Notes under the pieces: model-generated
The model's input: the letters and a program-made list of their open reading frames with translations, nothing else
Database searches by the model: none
Told to the model about the DNA's origin: nothing
Shown here: piece by piece, positions 46,185 to 57,806 of the stretch
Position numbering within the stretch: position 1 is the stretch's first letter
Layout of the letters: every line of letters begins with the position of its first letter
Source of the DNA: Castor canadensis
Lineage: Eukaryota > Chordata > Mammalia > Rodentia > Castoridae
Direction of reading: 5' to 3'
DNA: 64,000 nucleotides
NCBI RefSeq assembly: GCF_047511655.1
Contig: NC_133401.1
Span: 14,044,001 to 14,108,000 of the forward strand
Program-made: the position numbers and the translations under genes

Positions 46185-46250
46185 ATGGAGACCCCATCAG
46201 CCCCTCCCAGGTTTGAAAGGGCATCCGCTAGCAGGAACTCATGCTCTCAG
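46185..46250 (+). pseudogene. CEACAM: Unit E leader exon, frameshifted
   Basis: Starts METPSAPPR like the others, then diverges (FERASASRN) because of a net 2-bp gain around 46210-46216. The Trp and leucine core are lost and the exon ends in the wrong phase before GTGAAT. Confidence 0.82.
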
Positions 46251-47119
46251 GTGAATGGACAATTCCCTGGGTGTGGGCAGGAGTAGGGGAGCACAGAGAC
46301 TGGCTGGGGCCTATTGGGGAAGATAAAATCCTGAGAGGGGACATAGACCTTCTGCTTGGAGCCTGAGTGGAGAGGACACAAAGAGTGACATGGGCTCAGC
46401 CACAAAAAATTCTAGTGATCAGGAATTGGAAAGGAGGGGAAGAAAAGCTATTCCAAGTTGATCATCACTGGCCACTGTATTTGGAAAATTAATGTGAACA
46501 AGTATGTAAGGTGTCTCACCAAACAAAAATATAACTTATAATTAAATATGTCTTAGTTATAAACATCAAATTGACAGATCCCTGTTCATGCAGTGCTCTG
46601 AAAACACTGGTTCATTCCACAGGAACCTGAGCCTGTTCTAGGCACTCATTTACAACAGAGATCAGACCCATCCCTGTCCTAAGAGAGCTTTTGTTCAAGT
46701 GGGCAGCAAGACAGAGCAGCAAGGACATTAGAAAGTGAGGTCAGGGGGTGACAAGAGCCGTGGGGGGAAGAGTGCAGCGAGAGGTGAGAAAGGGAAGACC
46801 CAAGGTCTCCAAAGGAGGGGGTCAGTGTCTCCCCAGAATTCCCTGAGGGTGAGCCGGAATGTGAGGGCAGCGAGGGATGAGCCGTGCCAACACTGGGAAG
46901 AGTGTTCCACAGAGAAGAAGTGACAAGTTAAGGGTCAGAGAAGGAATGGAGGTCACGCTGTTGACCTGCACCCAGGAGACACTCATGCAGCACACAGAGA
47001 TCACACACACACACACCCCAAGGCTGGGAGTAAAGACACCTGATCAGGGCTCAGTGTTCTATCTTTCCATCCATCATGAAGGTTACAATGTTGATGGAGT
47101 TCTCTCTTCTCCCTCTTAG

Positions 47120-47512
47120 TCTCACTTTTAACCGTCTGGAACCTGCCCACCACTACCCAACTCACCACTGAATCAGTGCCAGCCAACGCTGCTAAAGGCA
47201 GTGACGTTCTTCTACATGTCCACAAGTCGCCAGAGAACCTTCAAGGTTATTACTTGAATAACTTCAAGGTTATTATTCAAGGTTATCAGTACAAAGGGGA
47301 AAGTGTAGTCGACAGCCAGCAAATTGCACTATTTGTGATAACCACTCAAGAAACAAGGCCAGGGACTGTGAACAGTGGTAGAGAGACGATATATCACAAT
47401 GGATCCCTGCTGCTCCAGAATGTCGCTCAGAAGGACACAGGATTCTATACCCTACAAATCTTAACCGGAGATATTAAATATGAAGACACATCTGTGCAGC
47501 TCCACCTACTTG
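47120..47512 (+). CDS. CEACAM: Unit E N-domain exon with 33-bp insertion
   Basis: 393 bp (360 + 33), intact splice sites (TTAG and GTGAGT) and open throughout. Where A and B read GYYWYKGE, unit E reads GYYLNNFKVIIQGYQYKGE. The inserted DNA contains repeats of TTCAAGGTTAT, suggesting slippage duplication. The rest of the domain (SGRETIYHNGS, QKDTGFYTL) is conserved. Confidence 0.88.
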
Positions 47513-49098
47513 GTGAGTGATTCTCTGTGATCTCTGGGTGTTGAGCGGGGTTATTCCACTTCAAACACAGGTGTGCCAGGCCTGCACTGTGCCTACCTCC
47601 CCTCTGCATTTTGTCCTCACATTGAGGTTTGGTTAGGACATAGTAATTGGACAAACATCAAAAGATAACCATCCTTCTTGTGTCTGATAGAGAGACAATA
47701 ATCTGATGGGGTAATTGGTCCCCAGGGCCACTCCCTGGAAAAGACCATAGGACTTAGAGAGCTACCCTGAAGGCCTCCCGGGGATTTTCACAGACAAAGC
47801 TCTGTCCTGGGATTTCTCTGCCCCTAGTCCCATCTCAGGTTTATAACTCCAGATGACCCTGGAAAACCTGGGGCCAACGTTGGAATTTGGCCTCCTCTTT
47901 GGGTTGACTAAGAGCGGTGATTTCCTGCCTGTCTGCTCTCATAGCTCTGGGAACTGGTCACCAGCCAGTGCACTGCCCTGAGGGCCACATCTAGGCGAGG
48001 GCATCTGGGCCACTCCCTCTCCTGAGGCTCAGCACCTCAGACTTCTTCTCTGACCTCTTTGTCCCTCCAGGAGGACTCACAGCATAATATGACATGTAGG
48101 ACTTCAGAGATCAGACTAAGACATTGCCATGCTCTGTACAGAAATATTCCTTTCAAGAATTGGTCTTAGATCTGGATATTAACACAATTATTACAATTTT
48201 TCCCAGTGTCACAAATTCCCATCTCAGATGTGTCAGACACGCATGGCCACAAGAGCCTGAAGTGCAGCAAGTTCATTCTCCCTGCCTTTGGCCTGCTCTT
48301 CTGCACTTGAAAACCTCCACAAGCTTTGCAGGAGAGACACAGGGTCTTTATCTGTCCTCTGCAGAGGGAGCAGGGACACTAAAGCCTAAGGACAAGAAAG
48401 AAGTTCTGCTCTGAAGACTATGGAGAGCACTATTTAGAGCACTCTTTCCTAGATCATTCCTGGGAATTATTGTTTTTGGGGTGTGCTTGGCTCATGCCAA
48501 TTATCACCACATACCTGAGCAGATTGTTCAATCTTGCAGCCCCCAACCTATCCACAGCTCCAAATGCTCCATGTCTGCGTGTTTATGCTGTCTACTAACA
48601 CACTTGGTACTCAGGCCAGACCATGTTGGCTCCTCAGTACAAGAAAAATGGGAAGTCAATCAGGACCCTTTTCTAGTACACCTTTGTAAAGCAGAGTCTC
48701 AGAGCATATAACTCAGGCTGAGCAGGGGAGGTCTGTCAAACTGAAGGTGCTGAGAACCCACTGGTCCTGAGGACAGAGAAGCAACACATCTATAAGGACC
48801 AGGAGAAACTCCAGAGGACTCTGTCGCAAGAGCCTGGGCCTGTCTGTCCATGGCCTAAGGCTTCAGCTAAGTTCACTCATGAGAAAGTCTGTTCTTTCAC
48901 ATAAATTCAGTTGGCCCCATGTTTTCTGAGTGCTCGCTCAGGTCCTCAGGCATCCAATGTAAGATCCACTCCTGCCTGGTTCTTTAAAAACTGAGGTTTG
49001 TTTGTTGGGAAGAGAGAGAGGGTGACTCTAAAGGGAAGAGGCCTCTGCAGGGATCACAGGTACCACACAGAACCATTTTCTCTCTGATATCTGCACAG

Positions 49099-49377
49099 CC
49101 GAGTTACCCAAATCCTTCATCACAAGCACCAACTCCAGCCCCGTGGAGGGCAAGGACTCTGTAACATTAATGTGTGAGTCTGAGACTCCAGACACAACCT
49201 ACCTGTGGTGGATAAATGGTCACAGAGTTCCAGACAGTGACAGGCTGGAGCTATTCAAGGACAACAGGACCCTCACTTTACTCAGAGTCACAAGAGATGA
49301 CACTGGAAACTATGAGTGTGGAACCTGGAACCCAGTGAGCACCAAATGAAGTGACCCTGTCACCCTTAATGTCCTCT
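49099..49377 (+). pseudogene. CEACAM: Unit E A-type Ig exon with premature stop
   Basis: 279 bp with both splice sites and both Ig cysteines. TGA at 49347-49349 replaces the codon after VSTK, where other copies read NRS. Confidence 0.9.
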
Positions 49378-50070
49378 GTGAGTAACTCTATTCCTCCATG
49401 GCCCTGGCTGCCAGCCCCAATACACAGGGCCAGAGACAAGGCCACTCAGTCCCTCTCAGGTTCAAGTACACAGTCCCTCATCCCTGGGCACCAGACAAGC
49501 CATGATATCCTATGCCAGGCCCATCCAGGCAGCCCAGATTTGAGCCAAGGATTGGAGAAGAGGCTGTTCCTGTCTGGAGAAGCTGGGGTCACCTCCTGTG
49601 ATGGAGGAACAGGACATGTCTCAGACTCAGCATCAGTGAACAGAGGGGGCAGCTGGGATGTTTTAGTGTGTGCTGTGCTGAGGATGGAACCCAGGGCGCA
49701 CCGCATGTTAGGCAAGTGCTCTATCACTGAGCTACATTACTCACCCTTGTTGGGACTTTTTTTTTATTTTGCAGTTCTAGGACTTGAACTCAAGGCCTAC
49801 ACCTTGAGTCACTCCACCAGCCCAATTTTGTTATAGGTTTTGTCAAGATAGGGTCTCACAAACTATTTGCCTGGGCTGGCTTGAACTGTGATCCTCCTGA
49901 TCTCTGCCTCCTGAGAGCTAGGATTACAGGTGTGAGACAACGGTGCCCAGCTTGGTTGGGACTTTTTAAAAACAAGTTTGTGACATCACTCAGGGCTATC
50001 TTGTGGCTTTCTGTAAAGCAGGATCTTCCCTCTGTGGACATCTCATGTGGCTTCTTTTCGTTTGTTCCAG

Positions 50071-50322
50071 ATGGCCCGGACACCCCCATCACATCTCCAG
50101 AATCACATTTCCTTCCCGGGGCCAACCTCAGCCTCTCCTGCCACGCAGCCTCTCACCCACCTGTGCAGTATTCCTGGCTTTTCAATGGGAGGCCCCAGTC
50201 ATCCACACAAGAGCTCTTTATCCCCAATGTCACTGCAAATAATGACAGAATCTACACCTGCCTCGTCCACAACTCTGCCACTGGCCTCAGTAGGACCACA
50301 GTCAAGAATATTCTAGTCCTTG
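50071..50322 (+). pseudogene. CEACAM: Unit E B-type Ig exon with lost donor
   Basis: 252 bp (3-bp in-frame deletion near 50095). Typical motifs are present (LSLSCHAASHP, YSWLFNG, YTCLVHNS). The junction reads CTTG|GAGTGT instead of CTTG|GTAAGT. Confidence 0.88.
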
Positions 50323-51231
50323 GAGTGTGGATTGCTGAAACGTGAGTGCCAATCTCTGAGGTGGAGGCCTGGGTTTTCTGGAAGAGCAGAGAGAAGCTCA
50401 TCCCTAGCTTGTGCGCATAGACCCTGGCAAATCTCAGTCCTCCCCTGAACCTACAGCTCCATCCTTGAGTCTCTCTATCCTTTTGTTCCTCTCATTTCTC
50501 ATGGCTGAACTGGGGTTTCAGCATGAAATGGTGAGGAGGGGATCTTCCAGCCCCACAGAGGCCCAAGCTCCAGGCTTGCTACCACACTTGGGGAGAGTGG
50601 AAGGGTCTATAAGGTCAAGTAGCTTCCATCTGTCACTAACCCATCCCTTTCCTTCAACTCTCAGTTTCCTTTTACCTCCTTCTTCATCTACAACTCATAC
50701 CCAGTCTTAGACCATGCTCAGACTGCTTTTCCCCAAATGAGAGGAGGAAACCCAGTTAGGTGGGGAAACGAGCTGCTCAGAGCTCTGTTCCTGTCCCACC
50801 TGGTGACGGGCTCTGCTCTGACTCTATGTGAGGTCGGCTGGGTTGGGTTGGGGTGGAGAGGAGACATAAGAGGTCTGTGGTGAGTCTGGGTAAATTGTGA
50901 GACCAATCAGTGCCTGAGCCTCCCTGGCTCCGTTGTAGGAATTTGAGGAAATTGAGTCTCAGGATCAATGCCTCTTAGCTCTTCCTGGCTCTATAAGGCT
51001 ATGGAGACCAGCACGTGTGATACACCACGCAGAAGTCTGAGGGACACTCGCTTGGAGTCAGGGAGCTTCACTTTGGAGTCCGTGTGTGCAAGGGAAGGCA
51101 GTGCCGAGGTGAATATTGATAGAAGGTGGGATGAGCAGCTGTTGTCAGCACTGGGTCCACCCTTCCAGAGATTTTATTCACCATGAAATACTCTTGGTAA
51201 GCCAGGAAGCCTATTTCCTTGTTAATAAAGA

Positions 51232-51842
51232 AATTTTTATTAGGCCGTTAATACCTGTTAAAGTCTTGAAAACTGGATTGGGCTCTCCTCATTCCCTAAC
51301 AAATTGTTTTACCAGAAGCTCTTGCAATCACTATTCCATGTTATCCTTCCCCGACCCAGAGATGGGGCTCATAATCCCCTTCCCCAACTTACAGAGCAGC
51401 ATGTACAAGAGATGGGAGCCTAATCTTTTACAGAGCATCCCCAAAAACATGTGCTGAAAATAGAATTCCCAACACAACAGGGATCAAAGATGGCACCCAA
51501 TGGAAAGTGGATAGGTGCTGAAGGCTCTGCCGTCATGAATGGAGCCCTGCTGCTGACCCAGGAGTGGGCCAGTTAGCAAGGATATAGATTCATCATGAAG
51601 GGATGAGGTTCTCCCCTTCCCTCCTCTCTCTCACACAAGCTCATGGGATGCCTTCCCAATCTGTGATGCAGCAAGAGGCCCTCAGTAGATAGCCCCTTGA
51701 TCTCAGAATTCCCAACCTCCAGAACAGTGAGCAAAAAAAAGGAAAAAACACAACAAAAAACAAAGAACACTGTTCTTAATAAATTATCCAGCCACATGAC
51801 ATTCTGTTATAGCAATACAGAATGAACTCAGACCATCACAAA
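51232..51842 (+). repeat. MaLR-like LTR remnant in unit E
   Basis: Counterpart of 5270-5880. It follows about 900 bp of intron sequence that unit A has lost. Confidence 0.5.
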
Positions 51843-52856
51843 AGTTCTAGAAAGAGAAGACACGTGAACACCTGAGGATTGGGACCCATGGACTGAGAAG
51901 AGATTTCCCATATGAATCCTACAGAGACATCTAAGGGACCATTCTGGGGTCACCCTGGGTGATCTGGGGTCAGAGGGAGGAGCATTCCTCCTTACAGATC
52001 ATCACCTACACAAAGACACCCAACCTTGCAAAGAGTAGGGCCATCTAGGGGTCACCTTACACAGCTCACTGTGGCACCTAGAACTGGAGGAATGTCTGAG
52101 AAAGGAGCCAGGCCCTGGCCCCACTCAACCCCTGAGCTTCAGTTTCCTCATCTGTGAAATTATAACACAAAGCCTGGCTCTTCAAGTTGTTGTGGGGACA
52201 TTTATTAGACCAATGGCATTAAAGTCCTTATCACAGGGCCTGCAGGGTCACGGCTCAGGCAATGCAATTGCTGGTAACACTTCCATGAACTTGGTTGTTA
52301 GCTGGTGAGTCAGGCAGACCTGGGTGAGCATGTTACTGTATCACTGACCAGCGGGTGACCTGGGTTGGTTATTTACACACATGGTGTCAGACCCTACATC
52401 TGCACTATGAAGTGACATCTGCTGCTTCTCACGGGACAGAAGGTTGATTTAAGATGTAGGGAAAGTGACTTCTACTGGGCTGACCCATAGAGGGCCCCTG
52501 AGAGCAGGGAGTCACCACCACCATCATCATCATCACTCCTAATCTTCGTGCTGACCAGTTAGGACCTGTCCTCCAGGACTGTCATAGGAGGGAGAAGAGG
52601 AAGCAGAGGAAGAGGCACTAACAGGAACATGACAGAGCATGGTACAGGTCGCAGGAGGGGGAACATGAGAGTTAGAGCAAGTTCAGGTTTCAATAGGAAA
52701 TGAAGCAATGCTGACATCCGCACAGTTGTGGACGTGGAGATGACAACACCATAAAATACTCTCGGACCTTTAGGGACACATTTTCTGGTCCCTTTCCTGC
52801 AAGGTCCCTTGTGGCTCTTCTGGACACAGTTCTTCCCTTTTCTCTTCTCTCTTCAG

Positions 52857-55180
52857 CAGCAGGAAAAGCTTCAGGCCTCTCTGTGGGGGCCATCACAGCC
52901 ATTGTGACCAGAGTTGTGCTTGGTGTGATTCTGGTGGCCGCAGTGACCTGTTTCCTGTTCCTCAGAAGGACTGGCAGGTACTGAGGGCTCTCCCTACTTG
53001 ACCCCACCTGTGGCTGACCAGGGTGGAGACCTCGGGTTCTGGACCTGGCTCCTGTCCCCCAACCTCCCAGGGAAGCTTTCCCCTGTTCCACCAGCTCCTC
53101 CTCACTAAGTGTTGACCCCAGGCTGCTCCTCAACTCTTCCTCCTCCGTAAATGGCACAATCAGGAACCCAGCCCGGGCTCTGTCCTGATCCCTCACACAG
53201 CAAACCTGCAGCACTGCCTGGGAGTGCTTGCTCAGCACACACTCTTCCCTGTGTATTTTACCCACCACCCAGGGAGGTGTCACAGCCCAGGATCTGAGGG
53301 GCAGTCATGGTCGAGGTGATGCAGGGAGAGTGGAGGAGCCTGGACAGGCTGGGTGGGGTCAGTTCTCCCCACGGCTGCTGTGCTGTCCATGGTCCCTTAC
53401 AGGTGAGATGCAACTGCCAGGGCCTAGTCAGGACAGCAGGTCCTGAATGTCCTGTGTACTGCCAAGGCAGATAGAGGGAGAAGACAAAGCCACTGTTACA
53501 TTTCAGCCCTGACAGTTCATGGAGAATGCCGATGCATGCGGCTCTCCCAGGGTCCTGTCCACACAGCTGGCCCCGCTCTCCCTCCCAGGCCTGGACTTTT
53601 CCACTAAGTCAAACCCTCAGGTTGCCTACTTTCCTGGGACCTCAGTCCCTTTTCTGGGTCCCTAGATCAGTACTGAGTCTGTGTTGCCTGAGTGACTTTC
53701 TGCTGAGGCCCAGGACAGAAATTGATTCTGAAGGTTTTGCTCAGTTGCCCTCTCCAGGGTCCCTTGCTCTTACCACAGAAGTGATGGAAAGAAGAGGTGT
53801 CCACACCACACTTAAAATGGGGTCCCCTCCTCATCCCCTGTCTGCACCCAAGTCTGTGACCTCTCCCTGCCCCCTTATTAACAAACCTGAGCTTTTCTAG
53901 GGGCCCCATCATCAGAGAGCACTGGCCCCCTGCATCCACTCCAGGTAAGTGACACTTAACCCCACGTTGTGACTAGAACCCCCAAACTATCCACCCTGGC
54001 AGTCACCCTTGGGGGGTCTGATCCTTCCCTGAGGCTTCACAGAGATCAGAGAAAACACTAGGCACAGTGGACCCCAAACTCCAGGTCAGCACAGACCCAT
54101 GGGATCCAGTCATGGTTACCTCCTCAGCCTCAGTTACTCACTTGACACTAAAACCTTGGAGAGTGTCTCCCTCAAAATGCTGTGAGATCAGAGGACCTCC
54201 CACAAGTTTCCTATAGGAAGGGCCCATACCTCCTCACACCCTCCTGCTAACTCCTGACTGTGCCCTTAGGTCAAGGACCCTTGGACAGCTCCACTTCCAT
54301 GGTAAGCCTGTCCCTCCCCCTTCACAAAGGGGTTGCCAGCTCTGCAGGCTAAGGGTGGGTTCAATTTCCCCACTTCAGTACAGGCCCATTTTCCCACATA
54401 TCAGGACAGTGTTAGCCCAGCCAAGCAAGTACTGAGCCTTTCTACAGGGTCAGGATCACACTCGCCCAGTCTTGACCCCATCCCGGGTGTCCCTGACCAT
54501 CAGAGAGTACTGCTGGAGACCAGCAGGTGCAGTGTGGGCTCTGGGAGCATCAAACACTGGGACAAGAAGTGTGCTGGGTGGGCACAGCTAGGACTTGAGG
54601 AGGAGTCATCTGGGTTGGAGGATGGTGTGTAGGAGCTAGAGTTGTTCACTCCAGAGGTGAAATGGGGAAGTAGAAATAGGGAAGTAAGCTCTGCCTGTCA
54701 GAGACCAGAACCTTCGATCTTTGCCTGGCACTTGCTCACTGCAGCCTCAGCTTGGGTGGTTCTCCTTCCCTTTCCCCTGCCATCTGTTCCCTCTCCCCCC
54801 TTTAGGCCCCTCTTCCTGGTTCAAATACAGCTGTTCCCATCTACCAGGCGAGTGTGAGAGATGAATGTTCTGGTCCCACTGGCCAAAGGAGACCCAGGAC
54901 CTGCCATAACCCATACATGCCTGGGCTTTGAGATTCAGGAATTAGCAGTAAAAAGGGGATGAGGTGGTGGTGAGCAAAGGAGGGAAGGCCTGGGGACTGG
55001 ACTCCTGAGTTAGGTCAATGCAGATAGCAATCTGGGTGGGACAGGGCTTGGGAGACGCTGGACCCTGATGTGAAGGGGACACATGGCTCAGAGGCCTCTT
55101 TATTCATTTTACAGGACTTACTAAAATGTGACATGGACATTTATGATCAGATCAACCACAAAGGACATGTGACTTCTTAG
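52857..55180 (+). CDS. CEACAM: Unit E transmembrane and ITAM tail exons
   Basis: Exons 52857-52977, 53901-53944, 54270-54301, 54806-54847 and 55115-55180 keep the frame among themselves. The transmembrane helix has an arginine (AIVTRVVLG) where A and B have glycine. ITAM tyrosine codons are 54842-54844 and 55142-55144. The donor after 54847 is GCGAGT. Confidence 0.82.
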
Positions 55181-55436
55181 TTTTCTCTAGAAATTTCTGC
55201 ATTTGGATCAAGGAAATTCCTTCTAGAACCTCAGACTCTGGCTTGTGGTCAGAGATGGACCCTAAGCCCCAAGGAGACCGTGACTTGGGGAGGAAGGGCT
55301 ATTGTGGGTTTCTTGGGATCCAGACAGGCTGACCAAGGCTCTGGATGGGACAGACCAAGGTCACCTGCCCTATATAAATAAGGGAGAGTCTACAGAGTGT
55401 GAATGGAGCTATAAGTGTCAACTGGAAAGCAGCTGA

Positions 55437-55442
55437 AATAAA
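55437..55442 (+). other. Unit E poly(A) signal AATAAA
   Basis: AATAAA in the same context as in unit B (CAGCTGAAATAAAG). Confidence 0.7.
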
Positions 55443-56646
55443 GAGACCCTTTCCTTCACTGGTTCTTTTTGTTCTCATGGGAACTTCTCTGAGCAGAAAT
55501 TAACCTGAAATTCCATGCAGGGGAAACATCGTCTCTACATTGTTTCCACAATACAAGCTCTGTATTCCTATGATACAGGAGCTGGGAGGTAGGAGCCAGG
55601 GTCCATGCACAGGGAGAGGTGAGATTCCCAAGAGCCCTGCAGGCTGCAGAGGACTCAGAGGTCCCCACCATCCAGAAAATCACCGAGTGTCTCCTGTACT
55701 AGAAATGAGGATCTAGGGAGTCTTGAAAGGACTCTGTTCTGTGTACCAAAACTCTCACGGCCATTTTGTCATATTGTCACTGAGTGACACTTCTCTGTAT
55801 CAGCCCTTCAATTACGTCCACCGCACCCTCCAGCTCCTCTGGAGCTGCACACGGCACCCCGACACGTTCTCAACTTCTGAGTGGCGCTCAGCTGTTAGGA
55901 ACTAAAGAACAGTGAGATCACAGTTCACCTGCCCTTCCTGGTCATCAGCACCATGGACAGTGTCTCAGGGCCGCTGGTCCCCAGGCTCTGCAGCAGGGAG
56001 GAGGCAGTGAGAAGGCAGGGGAGACAGGTGTGGGAGTGATGGAGTGAGGAAGCATTTGCAGAGCCAGTCACTAATTTCTGTATTGTGCGCCCTTGCACAT
56101 GGAGGGACCTTAGGTTCATTGCCATGTTTACCATATCTTGTGCCTGTCACATTACTGCACTCCTGAGTGTGGCTGTGGGGAGGCTGAGAGCAAGCTTTAG
56201 ACCTACTGTGGGTGTTTCTGACCCTGAGAGTGAGGTCTGGGTGTGTGGCTCAGTGGCAGAACGCTTGCCTACCACTCCCTGTTAGACCATCAGGAGTGCC
56301 AGATCAATCAATTTTTCAGTATACTACTTTCCCCTAAAAACACTGGAATCTTTTCACTATTCACGCTTTGCTTCAGTGCCTGACCTTTTAATCAGCACAT
56401 ACCCAGCATGGAGACTTCCTGAGTACAGCATCCTGCTACCTGGAATGCGCATGGCTCCTGGGAAACAGAGCCAGCTGAGCTCCTGGACTGCTTTGCCAGC
56501 TCCTCCAACCAAGCCTTGTCAGTGCCATTCCTCATTCCCACCTCATCCCATCCACAGAGTAATTCTGCTGCTATAGACCCAACTCTGTCCTTCTAAGGAC
56601 TCTTGCCCAGTCCATCCAGTGTCCCTGAAGATCTCACACTCACACC
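55443..56646. other. Spacer after unit E up to the retroviral insertion
   Basis: Follows the common spacer order (compare 24410 onward, then 26090 onward), with a SINE at about 56236-56315. No gene seen. The same spacer resumes after the retrovirus at 63480. Confidence 0.65.
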
Positions 56647-57087
56647 TGATGGGAACCGTCTCTTCTGCAGCCTAAGCTGAAGCTGGTTTCACTCCTTACA
56701 AACAAAACCCACCATTCCTTATCTCCCACCCACCCCCCTTCATTTACCCATCCCTAGACCTTGCTTCAGCAGCCGGTCTCATCCTCTGTTGATCAAAGCT
56801 CACGGTCCTTATCTCCCGCCACCTCCCTTTGCCTGCCTCAAGACCTTGCTCCTGCAGCTGGTCTCATCCCTTACAGATCAAAGCCCACTGTTCTTTTCCC
56901 CCACCCCCTCTCTTTGTCCATCCCTTGCCCTCTCCCAAGTGCTACTTAAGGCCAGACCCGCCGAGAAAAGCTGCTGCACCATTTTTCTTTTCCTTTTCTT
57001 GGCCAGCCACCCTGCTTATTAAACTTTTGGACATGAGATAACTCTCGTGAGCCTCTTTTGTGTGTGATGTGCGGCGTTTTCCTAACA
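56647..57087 (+). repeat. 5' LTR
   Basis: TG...CA ends. An ATTAAA poly(A) signal lies at 57018-57023. Internally it has imperfect repeats of a segment containing CAGCAGCTGGTCTCATCC-type sequence. It differs from the 3' LTR at roughly 15 positions by eye. Confidence 0.88.
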
Positions 57088-57089
57088 TT

Positions 57090-57108
57090 TGGTGCATGGG
57101 CCGGGAAC
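57090..57108 (+). other. Retroviral primer-binding site, tRNA-Gly type
   Basis: TGGTGCATGGGCCGGGAAC is complementary to the 3' end of a mammalian tRNA-Gly as I recall it (..CCCGGCCCATGCA plus CCA). It begins 3 bp after the LTR end. Confidence 0.7.
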
Positions 57109-57656
57109 AGGTGAGCTTACGGCATTGATCAAGCTCTCCCAGTCAGTGACTCCAGGCTCTCCGGATATATACTGCACTCTCAAGCCTACTTTGGCCACAA
57201 GGCAGACATCTCCTATATAGGGGGGGCAAGCTGAGGGTTTATATCAGCCTACCAATGCTACGTAGGTGGGAGCTGCCTTCCTTAAGCATGGATAAACTTA
57301 CTGGGATCTGAGCTGCTTTGCCAGGACCCCTGTTCCTAGACTAGTGCCGTCATTGCTCACAGGGAACCTCCTCAAGGTCAGTGCTCTTCCTGTAACTCAC
57401 CCACCACCAGCTGATTTACTTGGTCTTCCCTTGGTGAGTTCCCTCGCGCTGCTGCGCCGTAAGTCATGGTTCTCTCTCAGTTGGTGGAAATCCTAGTACT
57501 AGGTCCCGACTCACTCAGCTCAGGAACTAGGTTTCTGAGGCGTGGGCGATCTCTCAGTGAAGACATTCCCTTGAGGTCCCTCCACTTCTCTGTTTCATCC
57601 AGGAAAGGAATATCTTGGGGATGCCCACCATATTCTTCCTCAAACCGGGTCTCACC

Positions 57657-57806
57657 ATGGGCACTGGACCTTCCAAAATTCCCTCAGACACCCCTCTGGG
57701 CTGTCTGCTGGCCAACCTTGAGCCCCTACGGCTCTCCCCTGATCTAAAGGCCAAAACTAATTTTTCTTTGCAATCAGGCTTGGCCACAATACCAATTGGA
57801 CAATAA
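57657..57806 (+). pseudogene. gag: gag start remnant (matrix)
   Basis: The ATG at 57657 begins MGTG, a possible myristoylation site, and the motif TPLGCLLANL follows. Stops after 50 codons. The interior from here to about 60160 shows no long frame. Confidence 0.6.

Larger units (their letters stand above)
46185..55180 (+). pseudogene. CEACAM: CEACAM unit E: full-length ITAM-type CEACAM pseudogene
   Basis: Exon positions: leader 46185-46250, N 47120-47512, A-type 49099-49377, B-type 50071-50322, transmembrane 52857-52977, tail 53901-53944, 54270-54301, 54806-54847 and 55115-55180. Defects: the leader is 66 bp and differs from its middle on, so the N exon is out of frame. The N exon has a 33-bp in-frame insertion that replaces the core Trp. 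The A exon has TGA at 49347-49349. The B exon donor is GA instead of GT at 50323-50324. The penultimate exon has a GC donor at 54848-54849. The ITAM residues (YQ..DLLKCDMDIYDQI) and AATAAA are preserved. Skipping A and B exons would restore an N-TM-ITAM layout, but the leader frameshift remains. I call it a pseudogene. Confidence 0.87.

Noticed and set aside
52690..53283. Antisense open frames over the transmembrane exons (also 21694-22209 and 6745-7227)
   Set aside because: They run opposite to a conserved coding exon and differ in length between copies. Best explained as shadows of the sense exon and low stop density.
46185..55180. Calling unit E a functional gene
   Set aside because: Leader frameshift, premature stop and lost donor together make a full product impossible without several rescue events.
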